IMG/VR virus record: IMGVR_UViG_3300032006_000113
Span: 1 to 21,095 of that record
Length of the DNA stretch: 21,095 nucleotides
Strand: one strand, 5' to 3'
From: a virus
Part shown: positions 1 through 7,146 of the stretch, piece by piece
Layout of the letters: every line of letters starts with the position of its first letter
Position numbering within the stretch: position 1 is the first letter of the stretch
Translations under genes and position numbers: made by a program
The notes under the pieces: model-generated
The model's input: only the letters and a program-made list of their open reading frames with translations
Database searches by the model: none
What the model was told of the DNA's origin: nothing

Positions 1-13
1 CCCAACTATCCAA

Positions 14-259
14 TTATTCACTCCTTTCTTTTGCGCCTTCGTTAAACCATCTATAGATAGTGTTACACTGTAAGGATTCCCATTTCTCGTTTTCGGTATC
101 CCAGAAAGTAATATTATCACTACTTGCGTGTTGTAGAACCCACTTATCGCCTTGTAAAGTTCCTGTAACTTCTTTTTTCTTACCAGAAACTAAACTAGTG
201 TATCCTAGTTTTACATTTCCGATCTTCATTGCACTTAGTATATTTTCAATCATCACCAT
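14..259 (-). CDS. hypothetical protein, 81 aa
   Basis: I do not recognise this gene. It encodes a soluble 81-residue protein with no membrane segment; the second half is rich in Trp and Asp/Glu, with a DTENEKW stretch. The ATG at 257-259 overlaps the 3' end of the helicase gene by 14 bases and has a GAGGA Shine-Dalgarno motif 8 bases upstream inside that gene, so it is probably translated from the helicase transcript. A second in-frame ATG lies two codons later. The tight overlap is the main reason for accepting it as real. Confidence 0.7.
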   Translation of the reverse strand: MVMIENILSAMKIGNVKLGYTSLVSGKKKEVTGTLQGDKWVLQHASSDNITFWDTENEKWESLQCNTIYRWFNEGAKERSE

Positions 260-1583
260 CTTCCATATCCTCTTTGAGCTGTGCCTTCTGAACAGGGCTT
301 AGTGTTGAGTTTGGTCCAATCTTCAAAGTGTCCCAATCCATTTCACTTGTAAAACTATCCATAGCTCCATTTCTCATTTTCTTACAATCAAATGTAATAC
401 AACCGTCTTGTGGTGTCCATGCTTCTAGCGCAAAGGCTGCATCAGCCGCATCAAGGATGCCTTTTGCGAAGCGTGCTTCGCCGGTTGCATCGGTTTGGTA
501 AGGAGAGAAAATGAGCACATTGTAATCTTGAGCATACTGCTTCAATGCTTTACTAACTTCAATCTGCTCCGTCCAATCGTACTGGCCATTACGTCCAGGA
601 ATGTTAGAACGCTTGACCTGGTTTAGATAATCTACGATTACTACTTTTACATCCGATACCGATATCTTATGCTCTATCTCTGATTTAATCTTCGCTAGAG
701 TAAGTGACGGCTCATATACTATATCCATTTGGGTTTCTCGTAGTTCTAACTTAGTAATATCTTCTTGAAACTTTTCAAAGTCTTTAGTCTCTAAGTAACG
801 ATTTAACGTTTCATCTCCTCCCTCAAACCTACCTGCCTGAAACTTGGCAAGTATTTCGTATTCTATATCAGAAATCATTCGTTCTTGAATTCTCTTCAAT
901 GGAATACCTGTAGCAGTAGAAACCATTCGTCTAAATACTTGTTCTTTAGTCATTTCTATACTGAAATATAAGGAACTAGCATCGTTCAAATACTGACTGA
1001 CTGCTATATTTGTACAGGTAAAAGATTTACCTGCTCCTCTTCTACCTCCAAGAAGTATAAGATCGTTCTTTGTGAATCGCAATCCTTGATCGTATTCTGC
1101 ATTTAATCCTAAAGGAATATAGCTTTGTACATCTTCTTCTGTGGCTAAAATAGAAATTTTCTGCATACTTACAGATTCTGTATCTAATTCTACTTTATTT
1201 CTAAGGCTTAGTACTATCTCTTCTATAGCTTCTATATTCTCTTCTGCACGGGACATAGCTACAGAATTGTCCAGATATTTATCTATTTCATCTAAAACCT
1301 CTCCCTGAGTATATTCATTTTTTAGATACTCAAGAAGTAGGTAAGGTTCCGATTCTATATCTAAAGACTTTAAGGCAGTTATTTTTTCTTTTACTTCTCT
1401 GCTGGGTATACTAAGTATTAGGTCATCGAAAGTAGGAAGAGAATTTTCATGCTCAAAGTGTTTAGATATAGCTCGATAGATACTGTGATATTCTTTGGGT
1501 AAATAATGAAGTTGTAGGTTACCCCAGGTTTCGAGATCCTGTTCATTTATAAGCGAGCTGAGCAGGGCTGAGGCAATATTCAT
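246..1583 (-). CDS. DnaB-type replicative DNA helicase
   Basis: A 445-residue protein with the RecA-like ATPase core of replicative helicases. Residues 1-130 resemble the helical N-terminal domain of DnaB. Walker A is GGRRGAGKS at about 179-187, Walker B is VVIVDYLNQ at about 314-322, FSPYQ at 359-363 fits the sensor strand, and KKMRNG at 401-406 fits the finger segment near the C terminus. Family knowledge: such proteins form hexameric rings that unwind the replication fork on the lagging strand. The length is close to the usual 430-480. The gene follows a terminator-like hairpin (1611-1640), and I see no good promoter between that hairpin and the ATG, so expression may depend on read-through. 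It is followed by an overlapping small gene. Confidence 0.9.
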   Translation of the reverse strand: MNIASALLSSLINEQDLETWGNLQLHYLPKEYHSIYRAISKHFEHENSLPTFDDLILSIPSREVKEKITALKSLDIESEPYLLLEYLKNEYTQGEVLDEIDKYLDNSVAMSRAEENIEAIEEIVLSLRNKVELDTESVSMQKISILATEEDVQSYIPLGLNAEYDQGLRFTKNDLILLGGRRGAGKSFTCTNIAVSQYLNDASSLYFSIEMTKEQVFRRMVSTATGIPLKRIQERMISDIEYEILAKFQAGRFEGGDETLNRYLETKDFEKFQEDITKLELRETQMDIVYEPSLTLAKIKSEIEHKISVSDVKVVIVDYLNQVKRSNIPGRNGQYDWTEQIEVSKALKQYAQDYNVLIFSPYQTDATGEARFAKGILDAADAAFALEAWTPQDGCITFDCKKMRNGAMDSFTSEMDWDTLKIGPNSTLSPVQKAQLKEDMEDGDD

Positions 1584-1610
1584 CTAATATTCTTACGTTT
1601 TTCAGAGCCA

Positions 1611-1640
1611 AGAAAAGGCGGACACCTAAAGATGTCCACC
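1611..1640 (-). terminator. intrinsic terminator or attenuator before the helicase gene
   Basis: The minus strand forms a 10-bp stem (GGTGGACATC against GGTGTCCGCC, two G-U pairs) with a 4-base loop TTTA, followed directly by TTTTCTT. It lies 20 bases past the stop of the HTH-like gene and 28 bases before the helicase ATG. With no promoter visible after it, leaky termination could set helicase level. Confidence 0.75.
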
Positions 1641-1660
1641 CTACTTTGACTCCGAAAGAC

Positions 1661-2386
1661 TTAGCCTGCGGCTTTTTCTTTCTTAGCTGCTCCATCGTAA
1701 TCCTGAGCAATCAGGCCACGTCGAGTAAGCATAGTCTTAACACCACGCTCAGTTTTGCCGATTTCTTCTGCAATTTCCTCAACGGTCATGTCAGAAATAT
1801 CGCCAAGCTCAGTTAGAGGATCAACAGAAGCTGTTGACTTAGTTTCTCTCTGAGGAGGAATGGCGTCGATCTCGCCAGTTCTTAGGAAAGACAATGCTTT
1901 ACCTCTAATACTGTTCACCTGACGGTCAAGAGCTTCTGCGATATCTTCTACAAATGCTCCATCTGCAACCATCGATAAGAAGGTTCCTTCTTCTTCTTCG
2001 CTGTAAGTCCTAACACTAATAGGCTTTTCAGCAGGTTTTACGTGATCTGTCAATTCCATGGAAAGAATTTTTCCTTGGATTGATTTAGCACTGTACTTAC
2101 CACCAGCAAAGGTTTCTGCAATTTCTGCGTAAGTGTAAGTGCCAGAGTTGTCCTCAACAAAAGACGCTAAAGTAGCTTCTTCTTTATCAGAGAAGGTACG
2201 AGTGCTTGTAGCAGAGGCTAACTCTACTTCATAGCCCATTTTTCGTAGCTTCGAAGATACGGAACGAGAACTTGTTTCAAGCGATTCTGCAGCTTGTGCA
2301 ACGGTAGCTTGAGATACCGGGCTTTCGCTACCTACAAAGTTAGTTAACTCTGAGGTGCGATCTTCAGTCCACTTAGGTACTGCCAT
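1661..2386 (-). CDS. protein of four HTH-like repeats
   Basis: A 241-residue protein that appears to hold four degenerate copies of an HTH-like module. The recognisable cores are ESLETSSRSVSSKLRKMGY (about 34-52), AGGKYSAKSIQGKILSM (about 94-110), AEALDRQVNSIRGKALSFL (about 150-168) and AEEIGKTERGVKTMLTRRGL (about 207-226). Each copy has a short helix, a turn and a helix with a conserved S-I/V-x-x-K-L pattern, like the SANT/Myb or sigma-region-4 style helices of small phage DNA-binding proteins. The tail is Lys/Ala-rich. DNA binding is inferred from the fold-like pattern. The ATG has a GGAG motif 7 bases upstream and overlaps the end of the ligase C-terminal gene by 14 bases. It is the multi-repeat member of a family found in single-module form elsewhere in the window. 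Confidence 0.75.
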   Translation of the reverse strand: MAVPKWTEDRTSELTNFVGSESPVSQATVAQAAESLETSSRSVSSKLRKMGYEVELASATSTRTFSDKEEATLASFVEDNSGTYTYAEIAETFAGGKYSAKSIQGKILSMELTDHVKPAEKPISVRTYSEEEEGTFLSMVADGAFVEDIAEALDRQVNSIRGKALSFLRTGEIDAIPPQRETKSTASVDPLTELGDISDMTVEEIAEEIGKTERGVKTMLTRRGLIAQDYDGAAKKEKAAG

Positions 2387-3143
2387 GATTTTTCTCCAGT
2401 AATTCGTTTATATTTGTTACTATCGAGATACCTTCTGCTTCTGCCTTTTTTGTCTTGGCAGAAGGAATCCCACTCTCGTTTACTAAAATTTTTGTATTCT
2501 TAGTAACACTGTTTTTTACTATAAACCCGTTCTTTTGTAGAACAGACTTAGCAATCTCTTTAGTTTTGAAAGAGACAAGTTTCCCTGTAATAACTACTTC
2601 TGGCCCCGCTACAGGTACCTCTGTAGTTTTTATTGCTTTCCAACTAAAGGGTAGGGTATGATACGAAGTTTTATACGATTTTTCATACCATCGGATCAAA
2701 TGATCCGTTGTTTTCGGCCCGAGACCTGCACTACTACAAGCAACGCGACTAATTTGATCTATCTTAGAAATCTTACTACACAGTTTGTCGCTAGCAGTTC
2801 GTCCGAAGAGAGGGATCGAAAAGGCTGGAAGCAGTTCTTGCAGACCTGCTTTTTTACTTTCTTCTATCTGTTGAAGCAGTTTGTCACTTACCAACGTACT
2901 TCCAAGCCTTGTAACCATAAAACTTCGATCCATTGAATAGATGTCAGAAATACTTTCTAACCCTAGTTTTTCGATACTTTTTGGCCCTAATCCTTTAATT
3001 TTTAGGGTTTTGGCAAAATGTTCTACAATCTTTGCGTTCTTTGCGCTACAGTCAGAGTTCTTGCAGTATAGAATATCAGATTCCCATACTAGCTTTGAAT
3101 CACAACTGGGGCACAGTTCTGGCGGAATAATTTGTTTTTGCAT
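2373..3143 (-). CDS. ligB: NAD-dependent DNA ligase, C-terminal half (zinc finger, HhH, BRCT)
   Basis: A 256-residue protein matching the C-terminal half of bacterial LigA. A four-cysteine zinc finger lies at residues 11, 14, 27 and 32 (CPSC ... CKNSDC). It is followed by HFAKTLKIKGLGPKSIEKL, the start of the tandem helix-hairpin-helix region (about 40-170), and a BRCT domain (about 175-256, VVITGKL ... GISIVTNINELL). The adenylation domain is absent and encoded by the next gene upstream (3203-4174). Phage T5 has the same two-subunit arrangement, hence the symbol. An in-frame TTG start at 3158 is possible, but I chose the ATG at 3141-3143. A separate promoter (3170-3199) lies between the two halves, so the halves can be expressed independently. 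Confidence 0.88.
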   Translation of the reverse strand: MQKQIIPPELCPSCDSKLVWESDILYCKNSDCSAKNAKIVEHFAKTLKIKGLGPKSIEKLGLESISDIYSMDRSFMVTRLGSTLVSDKLLQQIEESKKAGLQELLPAFSIPLFGRTASDKLCSKISKIDQISRVACSSAGLGPKTTDHLIRWYEKSYKTSYHTLPFSWKAIKTTEVPVAGPEVVITGKLVSFKTKEIAKSVLQKNGFIVKNSVTKNTKILVNESGIPSAKTKKAEAEGISIVTNINELLEKNHGST

Positions 3144-3169
3144 TTGCTCTTTTCTCAAAGTATGCGGAT

Positions 3170-3199
3170 ATTATAACAAAAGTAATCAACAAAAGTCAA
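3170..3199 (-). promoter_or_regulatory. sigma-70 promoter for the ligase C-terminal gene
   Basis: The minus strand has TTGACT at 3199-3194 and a perfect TATAAT at 3175-3170 with an 18-bp spacer, preceded by an A/T-rich AAAAATAAATC tract. It lies in the short gap between the two ligase genes. Confidence 0.8.
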
Positions 3200-3202
3200 G
3201 AT

Positions 3203-4174
3203 TTATTTTTCCACACGTCCTGTAATTCTAGGAATTATATCACCCGATCTTATGACTTTTACCTCACATCCTATTTCTAAATTTAAACTTTCTATATAAG
3301 ATATGTTGTGTAGAGTTGCTCTACTTATATTTGCATCATCTATTTGTATAGGCTCTAGAATTGCAACTGGAGAAACCACTCCAGATTTTCCCACTTGCCA
3401 TTCTACATCCAGCAATGTTGTGATGACTGCTTCCTTTCTTATTTTTAAGGCAAAGGAACCCCTTGGATGGTGAGCAGTATATCCTTCTGCTTCAAAATCC
3501 TTATTGTCATCCATTCTCCATACTGTACCGTCTTGAGGAAACTCATTGTAGTCACGATCTAAAATAGTTCTAAATCCTAAACCCTGTAGTTTCATCATGT
3601 CGTTTGTATAATTTTTTTGAAAAGAAGGATTAATACCATGTGCAACAAAAGTCAAGTCACGAGAGAGGAACTCGCTAACATCTTTCAGGTTTAAAGCACC
3701 TGCAGCATAGTTACGAGCATTGGGTATTGTTTTGGGAGAGACAACCTCTCCCGTGACTTGAATATCTTTAGCTACATAAGGAATAGCTCTAGGAACTAGG
3801 AAACATACTGGCGAAAGAAATTTAGAAGTAATGTCAATACCTTCTTTTCCATCACCTCGTGTAAGTACTTTAGTTAGTACTCCTTGTCTGTATTGCACAG
3901 CTATAGATGCTCCATCTAATTTTGGAGTGGTTACTATCGGTTTGGCGTAAGTGAATAGGGGGTGCTCCGCACCTTCATCTGCAAAATGTTTTTGCAAACT
4001 ATACATACGATGCATGTGCGGAGTCCTTTCTCCCTCTTGTTTATAACCTACTTTTCCCCAATCGTGTGCTTCTGCCAAACGATCAAACTGTTCGTCTGAC
4101 ATTACAGGAGTACCCTCATAGTAGGCTTTGCTAGCCTTCTCTAGTAATTCTATAATTTGTGCTTTTACTCTCAC
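3203..4174 (-). CDS. ligA: NAD-dependent DNA ligase, N-terminal half (adenylation and OB domains)
   Basis: A 323-residue protein covering domains Ia, Ib and the OB fold of LigA. Landmarks in order: AYYEGTPVMSDEQFDRL and HRMYSLQK (NAD-binding Ia), KLDG at 85-88 with the adenylated lysine K85, TRGDGKEG, GEVV, NARNYAAGALNLKD, then QVGKSGVVSPVAILEP, ISRATLHN and IRSGDIIPRI of the OB region. It stops where the zinc finger should begin; that part is encoded by the next gene. Catalysis needs both halves in the known T5 case, so a heterodimer is expected. The start is a GTG at 4172-4174 with AAGGA upstream; a promoter lies just before it. Confidence 0.92.
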   Translation of the reverse strand: MRVKAQIIELLEKASKAYYEGTPVMSDEQFDRLAEAHDWGKVGYKQEGERTPHMHRMYSLQKHFADEGAEHPLFTYAKPIVTTPKLDGASIAVQYRQGVLTKVLTRGDGKEGIDITSKFLSPVCFLVPRAIPYVAKDIQVTGEVVSPKTIPNARNYAAGALNLKDVSEFLSRDLTFVAHGINPSFQKNYTNDMMKLQGLGFRTILDRDYNEFPQDGTVWRMDDNKDFEAEGYTAHHPRGSFALKIRKEAVITTLLDVEWQVGKSGVVSPVAILEPIQIDDANISRATLHNISYIESLNLEIGCEVKVIRSGDIIPRITGRVEK

Positions 4175-4200
4175 ACGCTTTCCTTAATTTTCTGAAATAT

Positions 4201-4229
4201 ATTATGCCAAAAAATAGGCAGTATGTCAA
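4201..4229 (-). promoter_or_regulatory. sigma-70 promoter for the ligase N-terminal gene
   Basis: TTGACA at 4229-4224, a 17-bp spacer and CATAAT at 4206-4201 on the minus strand, preceded by AGTTC. The -35 box overlaps the stop codon of the PC4-like gene. Confidence 0.75.
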
Positions 4230-4534
4230 GAACTATTATAAGTTGCGGTAAAAGCATCTTCAAAATGTTCAAGTACTCTGTCACGGCTTTCTGCCAGTGA
4301 GAGTATTTCTACTAAGCCAGTGAACAACTGATAAGAGTTGTCTAAGTCTAATGGCATGGCTATTCCGTCTTTAGTAGGAAGCCACTCTTCTTCAAAACTT
4401 AGATAATACTTTCTAAGATGTAAATATTCTTTTCCACGAAAAGTATTTACTGTTAGTCTTACTTGATAGTCTCCTTCTTCAGAAACATGAACTATACGAC
4501 TAAATTCTTCTGGAGCTTGCCATATATCTATCAT
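4226..4534 (-). CDS. PC4-like single-stranded nucleic-acid-binding protein
   Basis: A 102-residue protein whose middle part (about 22-75) has the pattern of the PC4/p15 coactivator fold: a strand with VRLTVNTFRGKEYLHLRKYY, then EEEWLPTKDGIAMPLD, then a helix (YQLFTGLVEIL). In known PC4 homologues this curved beta sheet plus helix forms a dimer that binds melted DNA. Position next to ligase and helicase fits a replication or recombination role, or a role in promoter melting; which one is inference. The ATG overlaps the stop of the preceding gene by 4 bases (ATGA type), so the two are translationally coupled. No catalytic motif is seen. Confidence 0.65.
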   Translation of the reverse strand: MIDIWQAPEEFSRIVHVSEEGDYQVRLTVNTFRGKEYLHLRKYYLSFEEEWLPTKDGIAMPLDLDNSYQLFTGLVEILSLAESRDRVLEHFEDAFTATYNSS

Positions 4535-4803
4535 CTTCTGTCTCCATTGCGGAGTACACTAGCTAAAGGGACTATACTAGTAACATTTTCAGGGCGAAGT
4601 AATCTATAGGAATCTGTATCCCAACAGAAAAGAAGGACATTGGTATCCGTTTCTTTCGCTCTGTTTTTCTTAGTTTGTATGTAGGGTGTGGAGAAGTCTA
4701 AAGTACAAACATTGTACTTTAGTTTTTTGGAATTTGTACTTCTATACGTTATTATAGCGTCCCCATGTCGGGACACGGCGTCTTTAAATTCTTTTTTAGT
4801 CAC
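4531..4803 (-). CDS. hypothetical protein, 90 aa
   Basis: I do not recognise the family. The 90-residue protein is predicted soluble and basic at the N terminus, with a protein-like core (LLFCWDTDSYRLLRP followed by NVTSIVPLASVLRN). The start is a GTG at 4801-4803. Its AGGA ribosome-binding motif sits in and next to the 3' arm of a 7-bp hairpin (4806-4826). It is the first gene after a strong terminator, and no obvious promoter lies between, so it is probably expressed by read-through. It overlaps the PC4-like gene by 4 bases. Confidence 0.75.
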   Translation of the reverse strand: MTKKEFKDAVSRHGDAIITYRSTNSKKLKYNVCTLDFSTPYIQTKKNRAKETDTNVLLFCWDTDSYRLLRPENVTSIVPLASVLRNGDRR

Positions 4804-4805
4804 AA

Positions 4806-4826
4806 GGATTTCCTAGTCAGAAATCC
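4806..4826 (-). promoter_or_regulatory. hairpin covering the ribosome-binding site
   Basis: GGATTTC pairs with GAAATCC around a 7-base loop TGACTAG on the minus strand. The AGGA motif used by the GTG start at 4803 is partly in the loop and partly in the 3' arm, so folding could reduce translation. Function is inferred. Confidence 0.4.
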
Positions 4827-4862
4827 ACATCAACGAGGTGCTAGGTTGTTTTTTCTGGGTAG

Positions 4863-4894
4863 AAAAAAGCTCGGGGAGTATTTCATCCCCGAGC
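4863..4894 (-). terminator. strong intrinsic terminator
   Basis: On the minus strand a 9-bp perfect stem (GCTCGGGGA with TCCCCGAGC, 8-base loop) is followed by TTTTTTC. It closes the unit of the HTH-like gene ending at 4911. A second 8-bp inverted repeat (AACTAGCT/AGCTAGTT, 4897-4917) overlaps that gene's stop codon and stacks just before it. Confidence 0.9.
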
Positions 4895-4910
4895 GAACTA
4901 GCTTTACCAG

Positions 4911-5264
4911 CTAGTTATTTATGGCAGTGATTACTCCTGCAAGATATTGTGCTGCTTTTCCAGACAGCTTATCGATAATATCATTATCAACAGCTTGCCC
5001 CGCGTCTGTAATAGCTGCTATCAACTCTTCTTGCATAGCTTGTTTGCTAACTCGGCCTCCGCCAGTGGAGCCACCTCCGCCATTAGTTGCAGGGGACTTT
5101 TTAACGTATACCCCTGCTTTAGTAAGAATCATACGAACCCCATTCGGGCTTTCATCTAATTCGTCTGCTATATCTTTTACGATTTCCATACTAGTCTCAG
5201 GAGTCGGGTCTTGCTCCTCGTACATGGAAACTGCTTGTGCTTTCTTATCGTCATCCCAAGCCAT
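4911..5264 (-). CDS. small HTH-like protein of the paralogous family
   Basis: A 117-residue protein. Residues 1-55 carry the family module: DDKKAQAVSMYEE, then IADELDESPNGVRMILTKAGVY, similar to the cores of the genes at 14189, 16966 and 20454. A Gly-rich linker (NGGGGSTGGG, about 59-68) separates it from a helical C-terminal domain (SKQAMQEELIAAITDAGQ ... GKAAQYLAGVITAI). Both parts look complete. I chose the ATG at 5262-5264, with GGAG upstream, because the longer reading frame runs into the promoter at 5292-5320. It is a single-gene unit bounded by that promoter and a strong terminator, which suggests high expression. DNA binding is inferred. Confidence 0.8.
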   Translation of the reverse strand: MAWDDDKKAQAVSMYEEQDPTPETSMEIVKDIADELDESPNGVRMILTKAGVYVKKSPATNGGGGSTGGGRVSKQAMQEELIAAITDAGQAVDNDIIDKLSGKAAQYLAGVITAINN

Positions 5265-5291
5265 TTTTATTTCTCCAAAAAATGTGTAATT

Positions 5292-5320
5292 ATTATGCCA
5301 AAAATCAACATACAAGTCAA
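5292..5320 (-). promoter_or_regulatory. sigma-70 promoter with AAAAAAGTTC upstream tract
   Basis: TTGACT at 5320-5315, a 17-bp spacer and CATAAT at 5297-5292, preceded on the minus strand by AAAAAAGTTC. It drives the HTH-like gene at 4911-5264. Confidence 0.8.
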
Positions 5321-5329
5321 GAACTTTTT

Positions 5330-5512
5330 TTAAGTTGCTTCTAAAATTGCCTTGTACTGTATGTCTTTGGCTCTTTCATCCGTCCACTTATGACCGCAAT
5401 CCCAGCACGTCATCACAGGCACGATCACTGCAATCTGTCTGTTGTTATACAAAAATTGTACTATTTCAGATGCTTCTTCATACTCTGTTGAGTTGCACTC
5501 GGTACAGTTCAT
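5330..5512 (-). CDS. small zinc-ribbon protein, 60 aa
   Basis: Residues 3-6 (CTEC) and 36-39 (CWDC) form two CxxC knuckles separated by about 30 residues, the layout of a zinc ribbon like the YgiT/MqsA-type N-terminal finger. No HTH follows, so it is not a full MqsA antitoxin. The ATG overlaps the TAA of the upstream coiled-coil gene by one base (TAATG), indicating coupled translation. The role is unknown; zinc binding is inferred from the cysteines. Confidence 0.75.
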   Translation of the reverse strand: MNCTECNSTEYEEASEIVQFLYNNRQIAVIVPVMTCWDCGHKWTDERAKDIQYKAILEAT

Positions 5513-5667
5513 TATTCTAACACCAATTCAGCTTTTGCAAGCTGCTCTTTAAGTTTTTTGTTTTCTTCTTGAAGTTCTACTATCTTAGCATATGCTTCAT
5601 AAAGATGTTTATTCTGGTCTGCTACTTGTCTTTCCATTGCCTCTTGCCAATCTATACTATCGTGCAT
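5512..5667 (-). CDS. 51-aa coiled-coil protein
   Basis: A short reading frame starting at the ATG at 5665-5667, which overlaps the TAG of the upstream gene, and ending at a TAA that overlaps the next ATG. Residues 15-50 have a heptad pattern rich in Glu, Lys and Leu (AKIVELQEENKKLKEQLAKAE), a confident coiled coil. I do not recognise the family. The exact one- to few-base joins on both sides are the main support that it is a real gene. Confidence 0.7.
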   Translation of the reverse strand: MHDSIDWQEAMERQVADQNKHLYEAYAKIVELQEENKKLKEQLAKAELVLE

Positions 5668-5893
5668 CCCAGTCCTCTTGTGTGGGGTCTATGTCAAACT
5701 CGTTGTTGACAGTATTCCACTTCTCAAGTGCATCAGTGTACAAAGTTACCTGCTCATCAAGAGCTGCTATTATATCTGGGTGCTCTCCAATACCTACTGG
5801 ACTTGTTAAGTACACCTCTATATTAGCCTGCGCTTCAAGCATTTGACCTTTATACTTTGCAAGTAATGCGTCTACTAAAGTTGTTCTAATCAT
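5657..5893 (-). CDS. hypothetical protein, 78 aa
   Basis: An acidic, mostly helical 78-residue protein (MIRTTLVDALLAKYKGQMLEAQANIEVYL at the start), unrecognised. The ATG at 5891-5893 has AGAGGA about 8 bases upstream and overlaps the end of the preceding membrane-protein gene by 8 bases. Its stop overlaps the start of the next small gene. It has no signal peptide or membrane span. Confidence 0.75.
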   Translation of the reverse strand: MIRTTLVDALLAKYKGQMLEAQANIEVYLTSPVGIGEHPDIIAALDEQVTLYTDALEKWNTVNNEFDIDPTQEDWDAR

Positions 5894-6149
5894 TCAATAG
5901 TCCTCTTATAAAATTCTCCAGAAAGGAGTCTCTTCGGGCTAAGATTATAAGCATCATTGGCCCGCTCAATAAAAAAATTACAAACATAATTACTGCACCT
6001 GCTCCATATCCCATGGGATGTAGTATCGGATGATTTGGTTCCAGTTGTGCTATTATCTTTATTGCTGGGAAAAAGATAATCAACATCATGGTAACTGCTC
6101 CCGATAGAACGAACAGTAAGTATGCTATCAGTATTTCGTTTAGTGTCAT
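5886..6149 (-). CDS. membrane protein with two transmembrane segments, 87 aa
   Basis: Two clear hydrophobic spans, about residues 5-33 (ILIAYLLFVLSGAVTMMLII) and about 48-70 (GAGAVIMFVIFLLSGPMMLI), joined by a loop with NHPILHP, and a charged C-terminal tail. Unrecognised. It starts 3 bases after the stop of the HTH regulator with AGGGA upstream. The other frame over the same bases (5890-6156) has a biased Ser/Thr/Asn composition and looks like a shadow. A two-span small protein in a phage could be holin-like, but it is far from the endolysin. Confidence 0.7.
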   Translation of the reverse strand: MTLNEILIAYLLFVLSGAVTMMLIIFFPAIKIIAQLEPNHPILHPMGYGAGAVIMFVIFLLSGPMMLIILARRDSFLENFIRGLLND

Positions 6150-6152
6150 TGT

Positions 6153-6857
6153 TCATCCCTGTAATCTCGCTATATCTACTCCATACGACTCCAGGTGTTT
6201 AAGACTGCCTAAATCATACGCTTGTGAGTAGGCGGTAAAACCTACTGTTTGCTCTCCTACCCAACCGCGTACATACATATCAGGACTCCATTCTAGCTTT
6301 TCAAAAACATATACGCAGTAACATTTTGCGCCATACTTTGCTTCGTAGTCCATATTAGTCATTTCTTTTTCTACTCTTGCTGCTTGGTCGTAGCTTGCAC
6401 TCCAAACTATTTCACCTACATCAAAAGTATCCCTAACGCACTCATCGGGTAGAAAATAAGGAACATAAGCTCCTCCTCTTTCTTCTTTACTTCTTTTTCT
6501 CGGTACTCCTGCTCTCTCGATTATTCCTTTCACGAAAGAAGGAGAGCGGTACATTCTCTGAGATATATCGGAGATATTGTTTCCGTGCAAAAAAGATTCG
6601 ATAGCATTTGTTATCTCAAACTTTGATGCAGGCTTTCCCCTGTTCTCAGATTTTCGTCTATCTCGGTAGTCTTTCTTTTCTACAAACTCTTCGATTATAG
6701 TCTTGAGTCTTGTAGTATTATAACTAATATTTAATATCGAACACGCTTCCTTTTTAGTAATTGGACTTTTTGCATTTAGCAACCCTATTACGTGTTGAAT
6801 ATTAGAATCAGTTAATTTTTCATGTGATCGTTTCTTTACTCCACGACTACCTGCCAC
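6153..6857 (-). CDS. HTH DNA-binding protein, putative regulator
   Basis: About 234 residues. Two HTH-like segments are visible: ITKKEACSILNISYNTTRLK near residue 33 and NISDISQRMYRSPSFVKGII near residue 94, the second like the resolvase/LuxR-type 'gxsxxxIa' pattern. The C-terminal part (from about 130) has a beta-rich, Tyr/Trp-rich domain (VGEIVWSASYDQAARVEKEM, then KCYCVYVFEKLEW). I do not recognise the full family. The start is uncertain: the frame is open to a GTG at 6875, an ATG at 6866 and a GTG at 6857. I prefer 6857 because GGAG lies 9 bases before it. It overlaps the DUF3310 gene by 11 bases. Confidence 0.75.
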   Translation of the reverse strand: MAGSRGVKKRSHEKLTDSNIQHVIGLLNAKSPITKKEACSILNISYNTTRLKTIIEEFVEKKDYRDRRKSENRGKPASKFEITNAIESFLHGNNISDISQRMYRSPSFVKGIIERAGVPRKRSKEERGGAYVPYFLPDECVRDTFDVGEIVWSASYDQAARVEKEMTNMDYEAKYGAKCYCVYVFEKLEWSPDMYVRGWVGEQTVGFTAYSQAYDLGSLKHLESYGVDIARLQG

Positions 6858-7146
6858 GCGGATCATCTCCCACACTCATACGAAGATACCATATTGCTTT
6901 ACGGACATCTTCTTTTTCTGTGTCTTGATCGCCTTTTTCTCCGGCTCTCCACACATACTTAAAAGCATTTACCCTACAATAGTCTTGCACTGCTTCTATT
7001 CCAAAAGCAGAGACCATTGCGTCAATACACTCGACTTGCCCACTACTATAGTGCTCCGGTCTTTCTACCGAATGATAGATAGGAGTGTCGATAGCGTAAT
7101 CACTTACGGTATAGTTTCCTGATAATTTTTTCGACTTCTCGTTCAC
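6847..7146 (-). CDS. DUF3310 (SaV-like) protein
   Basis: A 99-residue protein with the DUF3310 signature: RPEHYSSGQVECIDAM at about 29-44, then DYCRVNAFKYVWRAGEKG at about 55-72 and DVRKAIWYL near 81-89. The domain is also found in T7 gp1.7, a nucleotide kinase involved in dTMP/dGMP metabolism; whether this stand-alone short form has that activity is not known to me. The start is a GTG at 7144-7146 with GGAGC just upstream. Its neighbour two genes upstream is MazG, so a nucleotide-pool theme is plausible. Confidence 0.85.
   Translation of the reverse strand: MNEKSKKLSGNYTVSDYAIDTPIYHSVERPEHYSSGQVECIDAMVSAFGIEAVQDYCRVNAFKYVWRAGEKGDQDTEKEDVRKAIWYLRMSVGDDPRGR

Noticed and set aside
5890-6156. 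Alternative frame over the two-span membrane gene
   Set aside because: It is Ser/Thr/Asn-rich without structure, and the other frame gives two clean membrane spans with an AGGGA site.
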